In this document: in pieces, positions 16,897-29,791 of the stretch
Layout: every line of letters begins with the position of its first letter
Numbering within the stretch: the first letter of the stretch is position 1
Notes under the pieces: generated by a model
Database searches by the model: none
What the model was told of the DNA's origin: nothing
What the model saw: the letters and a program-made list of their open reading frames with translations, nothing else
Origin: CAVZBW01 sp963778465
Lineage (GTDB): Bacteria > Actinomycetota > Acidimicrobiia > Acidimicrobiales > RAAP-2
Assembly (NCBI GenBank): GCA_963778465.1
Contig: CAVZUK010000003.1
Span: forward strand, 62,001 to 126,000
DNA length: 64,000 nucleotides
Direction: 5' to 3'
Made by a program: the position numbers and the translations under genes

Positions 16897-17153
16897 CCGC
16901 CTCCGGCAGGGGACACGTCGAGGGCCGTCTCCTCGATCACGGGATTCGCGAGCAGCCGGTCGGCCAGCCCGGCGACGCGTTCGCGGGCCGACGCCTCGTC
17001 CTCGGCCTCCACCTCGAAGCGGAACCACCGGCCGGAAGTGAGCTGGTGGACGTCGCCGTAGCCCAGGGCCGGCAGGGAGCGCTCGATCGTGGCGGCCTCG
17101 GGGTCGGAGATGCCGCTGCGCCGCCGCACCTCGACACGGGCCTCCCACCTCAT
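16893..17153 (-). CDS. purS: Phosphoribosylformylglycinamidine synthase, PurS subunit
   Basis: 86 residues, normal for PurS. It is the small dimeric bridge that lets PurQ and PurL channel ammonia. The sequence WEARVEVRRRSGISDPEAAT corresponds to the usual V-x-V-x-x-K-x-G-I-x-D-P-x-G start, although SGISDPEAAT replaces the commoner GILDPQG form. ALGYGDVHQLTSGRWFRFEV follows as expected. The start is ATG 17153, 37 nt after the purC stop. Confidence 0.93.
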   Translation of the reverse strand: MRWEARVEVRRRSGISDPEAATIERSLPALGYGDVHQLTSGRWFRFEVEAEDEASARERVAGLADRLLANPVIEETALDVSPAGGG

Positions 17154-17190
17154 CGCGGTGCCCGCCCGGGGTCGTCTCGGTGCGTCTCGC

Positions 17191-18105
17191 TCACGTGCCG
17201 GCACCGTACCAGTCGTCCAGCGACCGCCCGGTGACCCGCTCGTAGGCGGACACGTAGCGCCGAGAGGTTGCCTCGACGACCTCGACCGGCAGCGGCGGAG
17301 GGGGCGGGCGCTTGTCCCATGGCTGCCCCTCCAGCCAGTCGCGCAGCGGTTGCTTGTCGAAGGCGGGCGGCGTCTCGCCGGGAACCACGTCCCGCTCCTC
17401 CCACAGGCGAGAGGAGTCCGGGGTGACGATCTCGTCACACACGATGAGCTCCCCGCCGACGAGTCCCAGCTCGAACTTTGTGTCCGCCAGGATCAGACCC
17501 GAGCGGGCGGCGCGCTCGGCGGCCTCCCGGTAGAGGGCCAGGCAGAGGTCCCGGGCGGCACCGGCGAGCCGTCGGCCCACGAGGGCCACCGCCGCCTCGA
17601 AGTCGATGTTCTCGTCGTGGCCCTCGGGTTGGTCCCCGGAGGGAACGAACTTCGTCGACGGCGTGAACACGGGCTCGGGCAGGGCGTCGGCGAGGCGCAA
17701 CCCGGCGGGCATGGCCGTCCCGTGGACGGTCCCCTGCGTCGCGTACTCCTTCCACGCGCTGCCTGCCAGGTACCCGCGCACGATGCATTCGACCGGCAAC
17801 ATCTCGGCGCGACGCACGAGCAGCCCCCTCCCGTCCTGCCCCTCATCGGAGACCCCGGCAGCCGCCAACCGTCCGGCGATCTCCCCTGGATCGGCCGAGA
17901 CCAGGTGGTTGGGCACGTCCTCGAGCTCGGTGCACCAGAACGCCGTCATCGCGGTGAGGACCCTGCCCTTGTCGGGAATCGGCTCCGCCATGACGACGTC
18001 GAAGGCGGAGACCTTGTCGGACGCCAGCATCACGATCAGGCCGTCGCCCACGTCGTAGAGCCGGCGGATCTTCCCCTCGTGGACGGGGGCCGGCCCCGGG
18101 TTCAT
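17191..18105 (-). CDS. purC: Phosphoribosylaminoimidazole-succinocarboxamide synthase
   Basis: 304 residues. It joins CAIR and aspartate with ATP to form SAICAR. Motifs are GKIRRLYDVGDGLIVMLASD, KVSAFDVVMAEPIPDKG, VECIVRGYLAGSAWKEY and FELGLVGGELIVCDEIVTPD followed by SSRLW. The length matches the yeast-like/actinobacterial form rather than the 237-aa E. coli type. ATG 18105 overlaps the purB stop as ATGA. Confidence 0.96.
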   Translation of the reverse strand: MNPGPAPVHEGKIRRLYDVGDGLIVMLASDKVSAFDVVMAEPIPDKGRVLTAMTAFWCTELEDVPNHLVSADPGEIAGRLAAAGVSDEGQDGRGLLVRRAEMLPVECIVRGYLAGSAWKEYATQGTVHGTAMPAGLRLADALPEPVFTPSTKFVPSGDQPEGHDENIDFEAAVALVGRRLAGAARDLCLALYREAAERAARSGLILADTKFELGLVGGELIVCDEIVTPDSSRLWEERDVVPGETPPAFDKQPLRDWLEGQPWDKRPPPPPLPVEVVEATSRRYVSAYERVTGRSLDDWYGAGT

Positions 18106-19421
18106 CCGAGCCCCTCTTCGAGGACGCCGAGTGGCTCGAGGAAGCGGCCCACGTGGCGGAGCACCCGACCGAGGTCGAACGCCTCGTCCAGCTGCCCCTT
18201 GGTGAGCAGTACCTCGGGGTCCTGCTCGAGCACGTCCCTCAGGTGCTGGCCCTCCTCGGAGGCCCGGCGGGCGTCGCGCTGGACGATCCGGTAGGCCTGA
18301 TCACGGGTGGCGCCCGCAGCCACCATGGCGAGCAGCACCGACTGGCTGAAGACGAGTCCGAGCGAGCCCTCCACCAGCCGATCTCGTGCCCTGTCGGCGT
18401 GGATCACCAGGCCGCCTGCCAGGCCCTCGGCCTTGCGCAGCACGTAGCAGGCGAGCATGGAGGCGTCCGGCAGCACCACCCGCTCGACCGAGCTGTGGGA
18501 GATGTCCCGTTCGTGCCAGAGCGCGACGTCCTCGAGGCCGGCGTTGGCATAGCCGCGCAACACCCGCGCCAGGCCGCAGAGCCGCTCGGACAGGATGGGG
18601 TTGCGCTTGTGCGGCATCGCGGAGCTGCCCTTCTGCCCCGCCGCGAAGGGCTCCTCGACCTCGCCGACGTCGCTGCGCGCCAGGAGGCGGACCTCCGTGG
18701 CGATCGTCTCGACCGTCGCCCCCACGGACGCGCAAGCCCAGAGGTACTCCGCATGGCGGTCCCTCGAGATGACCTGGGTGGCGGGAACCGGTCGCAGGCC
18801 GAGCGCACGGCAGACGTAGGCCTCGACGGCCGGATCGATGTTGGAGTAGGTCCCGACGGCGCCGGAGAGCTTCCCGACGGCGAGGCGCTCCCTGGCGCGT
18901 TGCAGGCGCTCCAGGTCCCTCGCGGCCTGGAGCGCCCAGAGGGCGTACTTCGCGCCGAAGGTGGTCGGTTCGGCGAACATGCCGTGCGTCCGGCCCGTCA
19001 CCGCGACGTCGATCAGCTCCCGGGCCCGCCGGCAGAGCGTCGAGACGAGCTCCCGGCATGCACGGATCAACAGGTCGCAGGCGTCGACCAGGGTGGCGCA
19101 CAGCGCCGTGTCCACGACGTCGGAGGAGGTGAGCCCGTAGTGCACCCACGAGCCCTCCGGCTGCCCGATCCGATCCTGCACGACGTCGACGAAGGCGGCA
19201 ACGTCGTGATCGGTGACCCTCTCCCGCTCCGCGACGGCCGCGACCAGCGCGTCGTCGACTTCCGGGGCACGCGCCCGGACCGCCGCGGCGTCGGGTGGGG
19301 GAACGACCCCCACCTCGGCCTGGCCCTCGACGGCCAGGAGCTCGACCTCCAGCCAGCGGGCGAGGCGGGCACGATCGCTGAAGAGGGCGGCCATGTCCGC
19401 CGGGGCGTACCGCGGGATCAC
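18102..19421 (-). CDS. purB: Adenylosuccinate lyase
   Basis: 439 residues. It cleaves SAICAR to AICAR and adenylosuccinate to AMP. The conserved regions are GSWVHYGLTSSDVVDTA, TGRTHGMFAEPTTFGAKYAL with the catalytic His, and the signature loop GQKGSSAMPHKRNPILSE. GTG 19421 is chosen because it overlaps the purD stop as GTGA and gives the normal start VIPRYAPADMAALFSD. Confidence 0.97.
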   Translation of the reverse strand: MIPRYAPADMAALFSDRARLARWLEVELLAVEGQAEVGVVPPPDAAAVRARAPEVDDALVAAVAERERVTDHDVAAFVDVVQDRIGQPEGSWVHYGLTSSDVVDTALCATLVDACDLLIRACRELVSTLCRRARELIDVAVTGRTHGMFAEPTTFGAKYALWALQAARDLERLQRARERLAVGKLSGAVGTYSNIDPAVEAYVCRALGLRPVPATQVISRDRHAEYLWACASVGATVETIATEVRLLARSDVGEVEEPFAAGQKGSSAMPHKRNPILSERLCGLARVLRGYANAGLEDVALWHERDISHSSVERVVLPDASMLACYVLRKAEGLAGGLVIHADRARDRLVEGSLGLVFSQSVLLAMVAAGATRDQAYRIVQRDARRASEEGQHLRDVLEQDPEVLLTKGQLDEAFDLGRVLRHVGRFLEPLGVLEEGLG

Positions 19422-20743
19422 GACGTCGAACCCCCCACGGGGGCTCCCTCGACCGCGGCGACGTCGTCGGATCCCCCCGAGTCGACGCCGGCGGCGATGT
19501 CCCGGCGGTAGTGCGCGCCCGGGAAGTCCACGAGCTCCGCCGCCCCGTAGGCGCGGTCCCGGGCGGCGGCCACGTCGGCGCCGAGCGCCACCACGCCGAG
19601 CACACGCCCCCCGGCCGTGACGAACCCGCTCCCCTGGCGGTCCGTGCCGGCGTGGATCACCGAGACGCCCGGTCGGGGCTCCTCCAGCTGACCGTCGCGG
19701 CCGAGCCCGCCGATGGGAGCACCGATCCTCGGCGCCTCCGGGTAACCCGGCGAGCACATGACGACGCAGACGGCGGCGTCCTCGACGAACCGCAGCTGGT
19801 CGACCACCGAGCTCGTGAGCCGGCCCTCGGCCGCGGCGACCAGGACCTCGACGGGGTCCGCGGCCAGCCGCGGGAGCACGACCTGTGATTCGGGGTCCCC
19901 GAAGCGGACGTTGTACTCGAGCACCTTCGGTCCGGCGTCCGTGAGCATCAGGCCCGCGTAGAGGACGCCGCGGTAGTCCACTCCCTGCCGCCGCAGGGCG
20001 TGGACCAGGGGCTCGACGGACTCCTCCATCAGTCGGTCGACCAGGTCCGCCGGCGCCCACGGCAGCGGCGAGTAGCTGCCGATGCCGCCGGTGTTGGGAC
20101 CCTCGTCGCCGTCCCCCACGCGCTTGTAGTCCTGCGCCAGGGCCATCGGCGCCACTCTCCGCCCGTCGCAGAGGACCTGCAGCGAGCACTCCCGACCGGA
20201 CAGGCCCTCCTCGACGATCACCCGCCGTCCCGCCTCCCCGAAGGTCCTACCGGACAGCTTCGCCTCGATGTCCGCCGTTGCCTCCTCCCGGCTCTCGGTC
20301 ACGAGCACGCCCTTGCCCGCGGCCAGACCGTCGGTCTTGACCACGTAGGGGCCGTCGAGGGTGTCGAGGAACTCCACGGCCGGGCGCTGCTCGTCGAAGC
20401 TGCCGTAGCGGGCTGTCGGAACCCCGGCCTCCACCAGGAGACGCTTCATCCACGCCTTGGAGCCCTCGAGGCGGGCCCCGTCGGCCCCCGGGCCGACCAC
20501 CAGCCGGCGGTCGGCCCGCAGGCGGTCGGCCAGACCCTCGACCAGCGGGGCCTCGGGGCCGATCACGAAGAGGTCTGCCGGTATCGCGGCGGGGGGCTCC
20601 GGGCTGACCGAGATGTCGAACCCGTCGGGCACGGTGGCCGGCATCCCGGGATTGCCCGGCGCCACGACGACCGGTGCGCTACGCGCCAGCACGCGCGCGA
20701 GCGCGTGCTCGCGCCCGCCGGCGCCGACGACGCAGACCCTCAC
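19418..20743 (-). CDS. purD: Phosphoribosylamine-glycine ligase (GAR synthetase)
   Basis: 441 residues. It condenses phosphoribosylamine and glycine with ATP. The N-terminal VCVVGAGGREHALARVLARS is the family hallmark. The ATP-grasp part shows YVVKTDGLAAGKGVLVTES, EGLSGRECSLQVLCDG, DYKRVGDGDEGPNTGGIGSY and the metal-binding YNVRFGDPESQVVLPRL. The start is GTG 20743, overlapping the purA stop as GTGA. Confidence 0.97.
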   Translation of the reverse strand: MRVCVVGAGGREHALARVLARSAPVVVAPGNPGMPATVPDGFDISVSPEPPAAIPADLFVIGPEAPLVEGLADRLRADRRLVVGPGADGARLEGSKAWMKRLLVEAGVPTARYGSFDEQRPAVEFLDTLDGPYVVKTDGLAAGKGVLVTESREEATADIEAKLSGRTFGEAGRRVIVEEGLSGRECSLQVLCDGRRVAPMALAQDYKRVGDGDEGPNTGGIGSYSPLPWAPADLVDRLMEESVEPLVHALRRQGVDYRGVLYAGLMLTDAGPKVLEYNVRFGDPESQVVLPRLAADPVEVLVAAAEGRLTSSVVDQLRFVEDAAVCVVMCSPGYPEAPRIGAPIGGLGRDGQLEEPRPGVSVIHAGTDRQGSGFVTAGGRVLGVVALGADVAAARDRAYGAAELVDFPGAHYRRDIAAGVDSGGSDDVAAVEGAPVGGSTS

Positions 20744-22023
20744 GCCGCGGAGAAGCTGACGAACTGCTCCCGGCTCGGCCCGACCCCGACGAGGCGGACG
20801 GGGACCCCGATCTGCTCGGCCAGGAAGTCCACGTAGCGGCAGGCGGCATCGGGCATCTGGGACTGCGCGGTGACGCCGGTCAGGTCCGTGCGCCACCCGG
20901 GAAGCTCCTCGTAGATGGGCGTGACCTGGTGGAGCACCGACTGGTGGTAGGGCGGGTACACGTAGCGCTCGCCGCCGGCCTCGTAGGCCACGCAGACCTT
21001 GAGCGACTCGAAGGTGTCGAGCACGTCGAGCTTGGTGAGCGCGACCTCGGTGAGCCCGTTGAGGCGCACGGCCTGGCGCGCCATCACGGCGTCGAACCAC
21101 CCGCAGCGCCGCCGCCGACCGGTGTTCGTCCCGAACTCGTGGCCCCGCTCGACGAGCAGGTCGCCGACGTCGTCCTGGCACTCGGTCGGAAACGGCCCCG
21201 CGCCCACCCGGGTCACGTAAGCCTTGGAGATCCCGATGATCCGGTCGATCTCGCGCGGACCGATGCCCGTTCCCGTGCAGGCGCCGCCGGCCACCGGGTT
21301 GGAGGAGGTGACGAAGGGGTACGTGCCGTGGTCGAGGTCGAGGAACGTCGCCTGGGCCCCCTCGAGGAGGAGGTGGCCACCCTGCTCCAGCGTCTCGTGC
21401 AGCAGCGCCACGGTATCGCCGACGATCGGCCGCAGCCTCGGCGCGTACTCCCCGAGATAGCGGTCGCAGATCTCGTCGGCCGAGAGCGGGAGCCGGTTGT
21501 AGACCTTGGCCAGGATCGCGTTCTTCTCCTTGAGCACCACGTCGAGCTTCTGGCGAAAGATCTTGGGGTCGAGCAGGTCCTGCACGCGCAGCCCGACCCG
21601 GGCCGCCTTGTCGGCGTAAGCCGGACCGATCCCGCTCTTGGTGGTGCCGAGCCGGTTCTTGCCGAGGTAGCGCTCGGTCACCCGGTCGAGCTCCTGGTGG
21701 TAAGGCATGATCAGGTGGGCGTTGCCACTCACCACGAGCGGCTCGGCGTTGACCCCCCGCTCCGAGAGCATGTCGAGCTCGGCGATCAACACGGACGGGT
21801 CGACCACCACGCCGTTGCCGATCACCGAGGTGATCCCGTCGTAGAGGACGCCGCTCGGCACGAGCTGGAGCGCGAAGCTCTCGCCGTCCACCATGATGGT
21901 GTGCCCGGCGTTGTGGCCTCCCTGGTAGCGGGCCACCACGTCCATCTCCCCGGCGAGAAGGTCGGTGAGCTTTCCCTTGCCCTCGTCCCCCCACTGGGTA
22001 CCGACCACGACAGTTGCTGGCAC
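20740..22023 (-). CDS. purA: Adenylosuccinate synthetase
   Basis: 427 residues. With GTP it joins IMP and aspartate, the first AMP-specific step. VVVGTQWGDEGKGKLTDLLA is the GTP-binding loop, and YQGGHNAGHTI, GTTKSGIGPAYADKAAR and GTNTGRRRRCGWFDAV are the IMP and aspartate contacts. GTG 22023 has GGAGG 8 nt upstream. It heads the purA-D-B-C coupled set and follows clpB by 91 nt. That gap holds a CCCGG/CCGGG stem just after clpB and a TAAACT that could be a -10 box. Read-through from the heat-shock operon is also possible. Confidence 0.97.
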   Translation of the reverse strand: MPATVVVGTQWGDEGKGKLTDLLAGEMDVVARYQGGHNAGHTIMVDGESFALQLVPSGVLYDGITSVIGNGVVVDPSVLIAELDMLSERGVNAEPLVVSGNAHLIMPYHQELDRVTERYLGKNRLGTTKSGIGPAYADKAARVGLRVQDLLDPKIFRQKLDVVLKEKNAILAKVYNRLPLSADEICDRYLGEYAPRLRPIVGDTVALLHETLEQGGHLLLEGAQATFLDLDHGTYPFVTSSNPVAGGACTGTGIGPREIDRIIGISKAYVTRVGAGPFPTECQDDVGDLLVERGHEFGTNTGRRRRCGWFDAVMARQAVRLNGLTEVALTKLDVLDTFESLKVCVAYEAGGERYVYPPYHQSVLHQVTPIYEELPGWRTDLTGVTAQSQMPDAACRYVDFLAEQIGVPVRLVGVGPSREQFVSFSAA

Positions 22024-22114
22024 AGCACAATCCTCCGTCTGAGATGAACGGATTACGCCGTAGTTTACCCCGGCTCCGGCATGGTCCAGGAAGGAGCCCG
22101 GCTCACGCCCCGGG

Positions 22115-24605
<2,491 letters not shown>

Positions 24606-24613
<8 letters not shown>

Positions 24614-25070
24614 TCAACTTTCGCGCGATCTTCCGGTAGGGAACGGGGGCGTTGCTGACCGGTACGAGGTCTCGGCGGTAGGTGCGGTGGATGCGGTCGA
24701 CGGCCTCACGTGCCTCGGCCCGCACCCGCTCGAGCTCGTCGCGTAGTCCGGCCACCTCGCGCTCGAGCTCGAGCACGCGACGCACCCCTTCCAGGTTGAG
24801 CCCGCCGTTGGTGAGCTCCTGGATGCGCTGGAGGCGCTCGAGGTCACGCTCGGAGAACCGCCGGCTGCCACCGCTCGTGCGGCTCGGATCGAGCAGGCCC
24901 TTGCGCTCGTAGATGCGGAGGGTCTGCGGGTGCATGCCGACCAGCTCGGCCGCGACGGAGATCACGTAGACGGCCTGGGAACGCTCTGGTCGCGCCGAGC
25001 GAACCGTCGAAGCGCGTTCGCGGTCCCTGGACGTTCCCGCCCGAGAATGACTTGCTCGTCCCGTGTCCAC
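24606..25070 (-). CDS. hspR: HspR, MerR-family repressor of the heat-shock operon
   Basis: 154 residues. It represses dnaK and clpB operons by binding HAIR sites, with DnaK as co-repressor in Streptomyces and mycobacteria. The MerR wing-helix is seen as YVISVAAELVGMHPQTLRIY then ERKGLLDPSRTSGGSRRFSE. LTNGGLNLEGVRRVLELERE is followed by a coiled coil. GTG 25070 lies 1 nt after the dnaJ stop and has GGAGG 6 nt upstream inside the end of dnaJ. The first 30 residues are Ser/Arg-rich and extend beyond most HspR proteins. It is cotranscribed with its presumed targets. Confidence 0.94.
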
Positions 25071-25071
25071 C

Positions 25072-26214
25072 TCATCCCTCCAGGTTCGTCCGCGGCGCCG
25101 CCTCGCTGACCGAAGCCAGGTTCTCGACGGCAGATCGCTGCTCGTCGGTCAGGTTGGTCGGCACCGAGACCTCGATCTTGACCAGCAGGTCACCGGGCTT
25201 GCCGTTCTTGGATCCGCCGGCTGGAACCCCTCGGCCTCGCACGCGCAGCGTCTTTCCCGACGCCGTACCGGCCGGGACCCGAACCGTCACCGTTCCGTCG
25301 AGCGTCGGCACCGACACCGTGGTCCCGAGGGTCGCCTCCGGGAAGGTGACGGGAACCGTCAGGGTGAGATCACGCCCCCGGCGCCCGAACAGCTTGCTCC
25401 GACCGACGCGCACGACGACGTAGAGGTCACCCGCCGGCCCGGAGCCCTGGCCGGGCGCCCCCCTTCCCTTGACCCGGATGCGCTGGCCGTCCTCGACGCC
25501 CGGAGGGATCCGTACGCGGATCTTGCGGACGCGTCGCTCCATCCCGGAGCCGTGGCACGTCGGGCAGGGATCGTCGACCACCGTTCCGCGGCCGTTGCAG
25601 ACCGGGCAGATGGTGGCGAGGGAGAACAGTCCCTGGTTGTCGTCCAGCACGCCCCTCCCGCCGCAACGCTCGCAGGTGTGCGCGGAGGTGCCCGGCTTTG
25701 CGCCCGAGCCGTTGCACGTATGGCAGATCGCCTCCTGGGGGACGTTGACCGAGGTCGTCACCCCGTGGACGGCGTCCTTGAACGACAGGTGCAGCTCCGC
25801 CTCGACGTCCGCCCCACGCTGGGGACCCCTGGCACGGCGGCCGCCGGCCCCGCGGCCGCCGAAGATGCCGCCGAAGAGATCGCCCAGGTTGCCCATGTCC
25901 TCGACCCGGAAGGTCCCGCCTCCGGGCCCGCCGAAGCCGCCCGGACTCCCGAAGCCGCCCGGACTCCCGAATCCCCCGGCCATCGGGCCGAGGCGGCGAA
26001 CCTCGTCGTACTCCTTGCGCTTGTCGGCGTCGCCCAGGACCTCGTAGGCCGCGGTGACCTCCTTGAAGCGGTCCTCCGCGCCCGGGTTCCGGTCAGGGTG
26101 CAGCTCCTTGGCCAGCTTCCGGTAGGCGCGGCTGATCTCCTTGTCCGAGGCCGTCGAGGCCACGCCGAGCACCTTGTAGTAGTCCTTCTCGAACCACTCA
26201 CGCTGTGGCGCCAT
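25072..26214 (-). CDS. dnaJ: DnaJ co-chaperone
   Basis: 380 residues with the full type I layout. The J domain is DYYKVLGVASTASDKEISRA with the HPD motif in KELHPDRNPG. A Gly/Phe region follows, carrying a short GGFGSPGGFGSPGGFGGPGG repeat. The zinc domain has four CxxCxGxG-type pairs (CHTCNGSG, CERCGGRG, CPVCNGRG, CPTCHGSG). The C-terminal substrate-binding domains end the protein. It stimulates the DnaK ATPase and delivers clients. It lies 51 nt after the grpE stop. Confidence 0.97.
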   Translation of the reverse strand: MAPQREWFEKDYYKVLGVASTASDKEISRAYRKLAKELHPDRNPGAEDRFKEVTAAYEVLGDADKRKEYDEVRRLGPMAGGFGSPGGFGSPGGFGGPGGGTFRVEDMGNLGDLFGGIFGGRGAGGRRARGPQRGADVEAELHLSFKDAVHGVTTSVNVPQEAICHTCNGSGAKPGTSAHTCERCGGRGVLDDNQGLFSLATICPVCNGRGTVVDDPCPTCHGSGMERRVRKIRVRIPPGVEDGQRIRVKGRGAPGQGSGPAGDLYVVVRVGRSKLFGRRGRDLTLTVPVTFPEATLGTTVSVPTLDGTVTVRVPAGTASGKTLRVRGRGVPAGGSKNGKPGDLLVKIEVSVPTNLTDEQRSAVENLASVSEAAPRTNLEG

Positions 26215-26265
26215 CGCTCACTTCCCGATCCACGCTTCCGTCGAACTCCACCCGGCGCACCCGGC

Positions 26266-26972
26266 TCAGCCGCGCACCTGGACCATCGCCGGCCGCAGCG
26301 TCTGACCGCGCCAGCGGTAGCCCGCCCGCAGCACCTGCCCGACCCGGGGAAGCGACGGCTCTCCCGGATCCGGCGACATCCCGGCCCCGGTGTCCGGTCC
26401 CCCGGCCTCCTCGGCCGGCAGGTGACTCACCGCGTCGTGGACGACGGGGTCGAAGTCCACCTCGGCTTGGTCGATCCGCTCGAGACCCTCCTTGGAGAGG
26501 GCGTCGAGCAACAACGTGCGCGCCTGCTCGAGGGCCTTGCCCTCGGCCCCGGCGTCAGCACCGGCGGCGTCCCCAACGCCTGAACCCCCGGACTCACCGA
26601 GATGGGCCTGGGCCAGATCGAGCACGTCGAGGATCGGCAGGAGCTTGGTGATGAGGGCACCCTCGGCGCGGGCCACCCCGTCCTCCTGCTGACGCTGCGC
26701 CCGCTTGCGGAAATTCTCGAAGTCCGCCTGGAGGCGCTGCAGCGCGGTCAGGTACTCGTCACGCTCGGCGGCGAGCGTCGCGGCGTCGGCCAGGATCCCC
26801 GGCTCGGCAGCTTCCCCAGCGGCCTGGCGGTCTGCCGGCCACGGAGTCGCGGCGCTCAGGCCGGAGCCGGAGGGCGGCCCCGGAGGGGTCTCGGCCCCTC
26901 CGGTCGCAGCCTCTCCGTCTTGGCTCACCCCGGGTCCCCGCCGCTGCTCGTCGCGCATGGCAGGACCCCCGC

Positions 26973-26976
<4 letters not shown>
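26266..26976 (-). CDS. grpE: GrpE nucleotide-exchange factor
   Basis: 236 residues. It releases ADP from DnaK. After a disordered Gly/Pro/Ala-rich N-terminus of about 70 residues comes the long dimerisation helix (ERDEYLTALQRLQADFENFR). The beta domain contains DFDPVVHDAVSHLPAEEAG and ends in VLRAGYRWRGQTLRPAMVQV, the family signature. A Gly/Ala-rich insertion (ESGGSGVGDAAGADAGAEGK) interrupts the middle. GTG 26976 overlaps the dnaK stop as GTGA. Confidence 0.95.
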
Positions 26977-28808
<1,832 letters not shown>

Positions 28809-28835
28809 GGTCCGCTCCCATTCCTTTCACGAACA

Positions 28836-28874
28836 CCACTCACGAAACGCCACTCACGAAACGCCACTCACGAA
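28836..28874. repeat. Three 14-bp direct repeats in the dnaK leader
   Basis: CCACTCACGAA occurs at 28836, 28850 and 28864, exactly 14 bp apart, joined by ACG or ACGC. In the minus-strand dnaK transcript the unit reads TTCGTGAGTGG, and the array lies between the probable start site and the dnaK ribosome site. Confidence 0.88.
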
Positions 28875-28936
28875 CGCAGCACCGAGGGTCGCCGGGCACC
28901 CAGCTCTCGGCTCGGGCTACCGGACCCTCCATGCGA

Positions 28937-28975
28937 TTGAGATTAGTATAGCAAAGTTGAGTGTGTCCATAGCAA
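28937..28975 (-). promoter_or_regulatory. dnaK operon promoter with TTGAG half-sites
   Basis: Read leftward, TTGCTA (28975-28970) and TATACT (28950-28945) are separated by 19 bp in an AT-rich pocket. Two TTGAG pentamers on the plus strand (28937-28941 and 28957-28961) are 20 bp apart in the same orientation. Each resembles half of the HspR HAIR operator (CTTGAGT-N7-ACTCAAG), but the normal inverted arrangement is absent. I infer HspR control from this plus the presence of hspR. Confidence 0.6.
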
Positions 28976-29047
28976 CTTCTGTGGCAAATTGCCTATGAGA
29001 TTCGAACCCTACCGGGCGTAAGTGGCGGTTCCGGTACGCTGACCTGC

Positions 29048-29791
29048 GTGCTCGACCTGGTGCTGTTGCGGCACGGCCAGTCGGAGTGGAACGCCCTCAA
29101 CCGATTTACCGGGTGGGAGGACGTCGGGCTCACGCCCGAGGGCGAGAAAGAGGCCCGCGAGGCGGGGGGGCTCTTGGCAGAGGCCCCTGAGCTGGACCTT
29201 CGCGTGGTCCACACCTCGTTGCTGACCAGGGCGATCCGTACCGCCGAATTGGCGCTCGAGGTGGCCGGGCGCTCGTGGCTGCCCGTGCGCCGTCACTGGC
29301 GGCTGAACGAGCGCCACTACGGGGACCTGACCGGGCGCAACAAGGCCGAGACGGCCGAGCGCTTCGGCGCCGACCAGGTCAAGGTGTGGCGGCGGAGCTA
29401 CGACGTCCCACCGCCGGCGGTCCCCGCCGGCGACCCCCGCCAGCGCCGGGAGGACCCCCGCTACGGGGACCTACCGCCCGACGCCCTCCCCCTGACCGAG
29501 TGCCTGGCCGACGTCGTGCGGCGAGCCGTGCCCTACTGGCAGGACGCCATCGTGCCCGACTTGAAGGCCGAGGGCGCTCAGGGTGGGGCGGTTCTGGTCG
29601 TGGCCCACGGCAACAGCCTCCGGGCCATCCGCAAGTACCTCGAGGGCATCGGCGACGAGGAGATCGTCGAGCTCGAGATCCCGACCGGCGTCCCCTACCG
29701 CTGCCTGCTCGACGACGAGCTGCGCGTCGTGGAGGGGGGATACCTGGGGGTCCCGGCTAGAGCGCCGGGACCCCAGGCATCGATGCGCTAG
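29048..29791 (+). CDS. gpmA: 2,3-bisphosphoglycerate-dependent phosphoglycerate mutase
   Basis: 247 residues. It interconverts 3- and 2-phosphoglycerate in glycolysis. LVLLRHGQSEWNALNRFTGW carries the phosphorylated His, HWRLNERHYGDLTGRNKAE the substrate Glu and Arg, and VLVVAHGNSLRAIRKYLEG the second His. These identify the dPGM rather than the broad histidine phosphatase group. The start is GTG 29048. The last residues are encoded by one arm of a long hairpin, and the TAG stop shares the palindrome CTAG with the stop of the opposed glnB gene. Confidence 0.95.
   Translation: MLDLVLLRHGQSEWNALNRFTGWEDVGLTPEGEKEAREAGGLLAEAPELDLRVVHTSLLTRAIRTAELALEVAGRSWLPVRRHWRLNERHYGDLTGRNKAETAERFGADQVKVWRRSYDVPPPAVPAGDPRQRREDPRYGDLPPDALPLTECLADVVRRAVPYWQDAIVPDLKAEGAQGGAVLVVAHGNSLRAIRKYLEGIGDEEIVELEIPTGVPYRCLLDDELRVVEGGYLGVPARAPGPQASMR
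29743..29777. terminator. Long hairpin at the gpmA/glnB convergence, probable bidirectional terminator
   Basis: CCTGGGGGTCCCGGC (29743-29757) pairs with GCCGGGACCCCAGG (29764-29777) around a 6-nt loop, with a single bulged G. It lies wholly within the 3' coding end of gpmA and just after glnB on the other strand. No U tract follows, as is common in high-GC actinobacteria. Confidence 0.65.

Noticed and set aside
28836..28874. CRISPR-like array in the dnaK leader
   Set aside because: The repeats are 11-14 bp with 3-bp joins and no spacers, far too short for CRISPR.
28809..29047. Canonical HAIR or CIRCE operator upstream of dnaK
   Set aside because: No CTTGAGT-N7-ACTCAAG and no TTAGCACTC-N9-GAGTGCTAA was found; only direct TTGAG half-sites are present.
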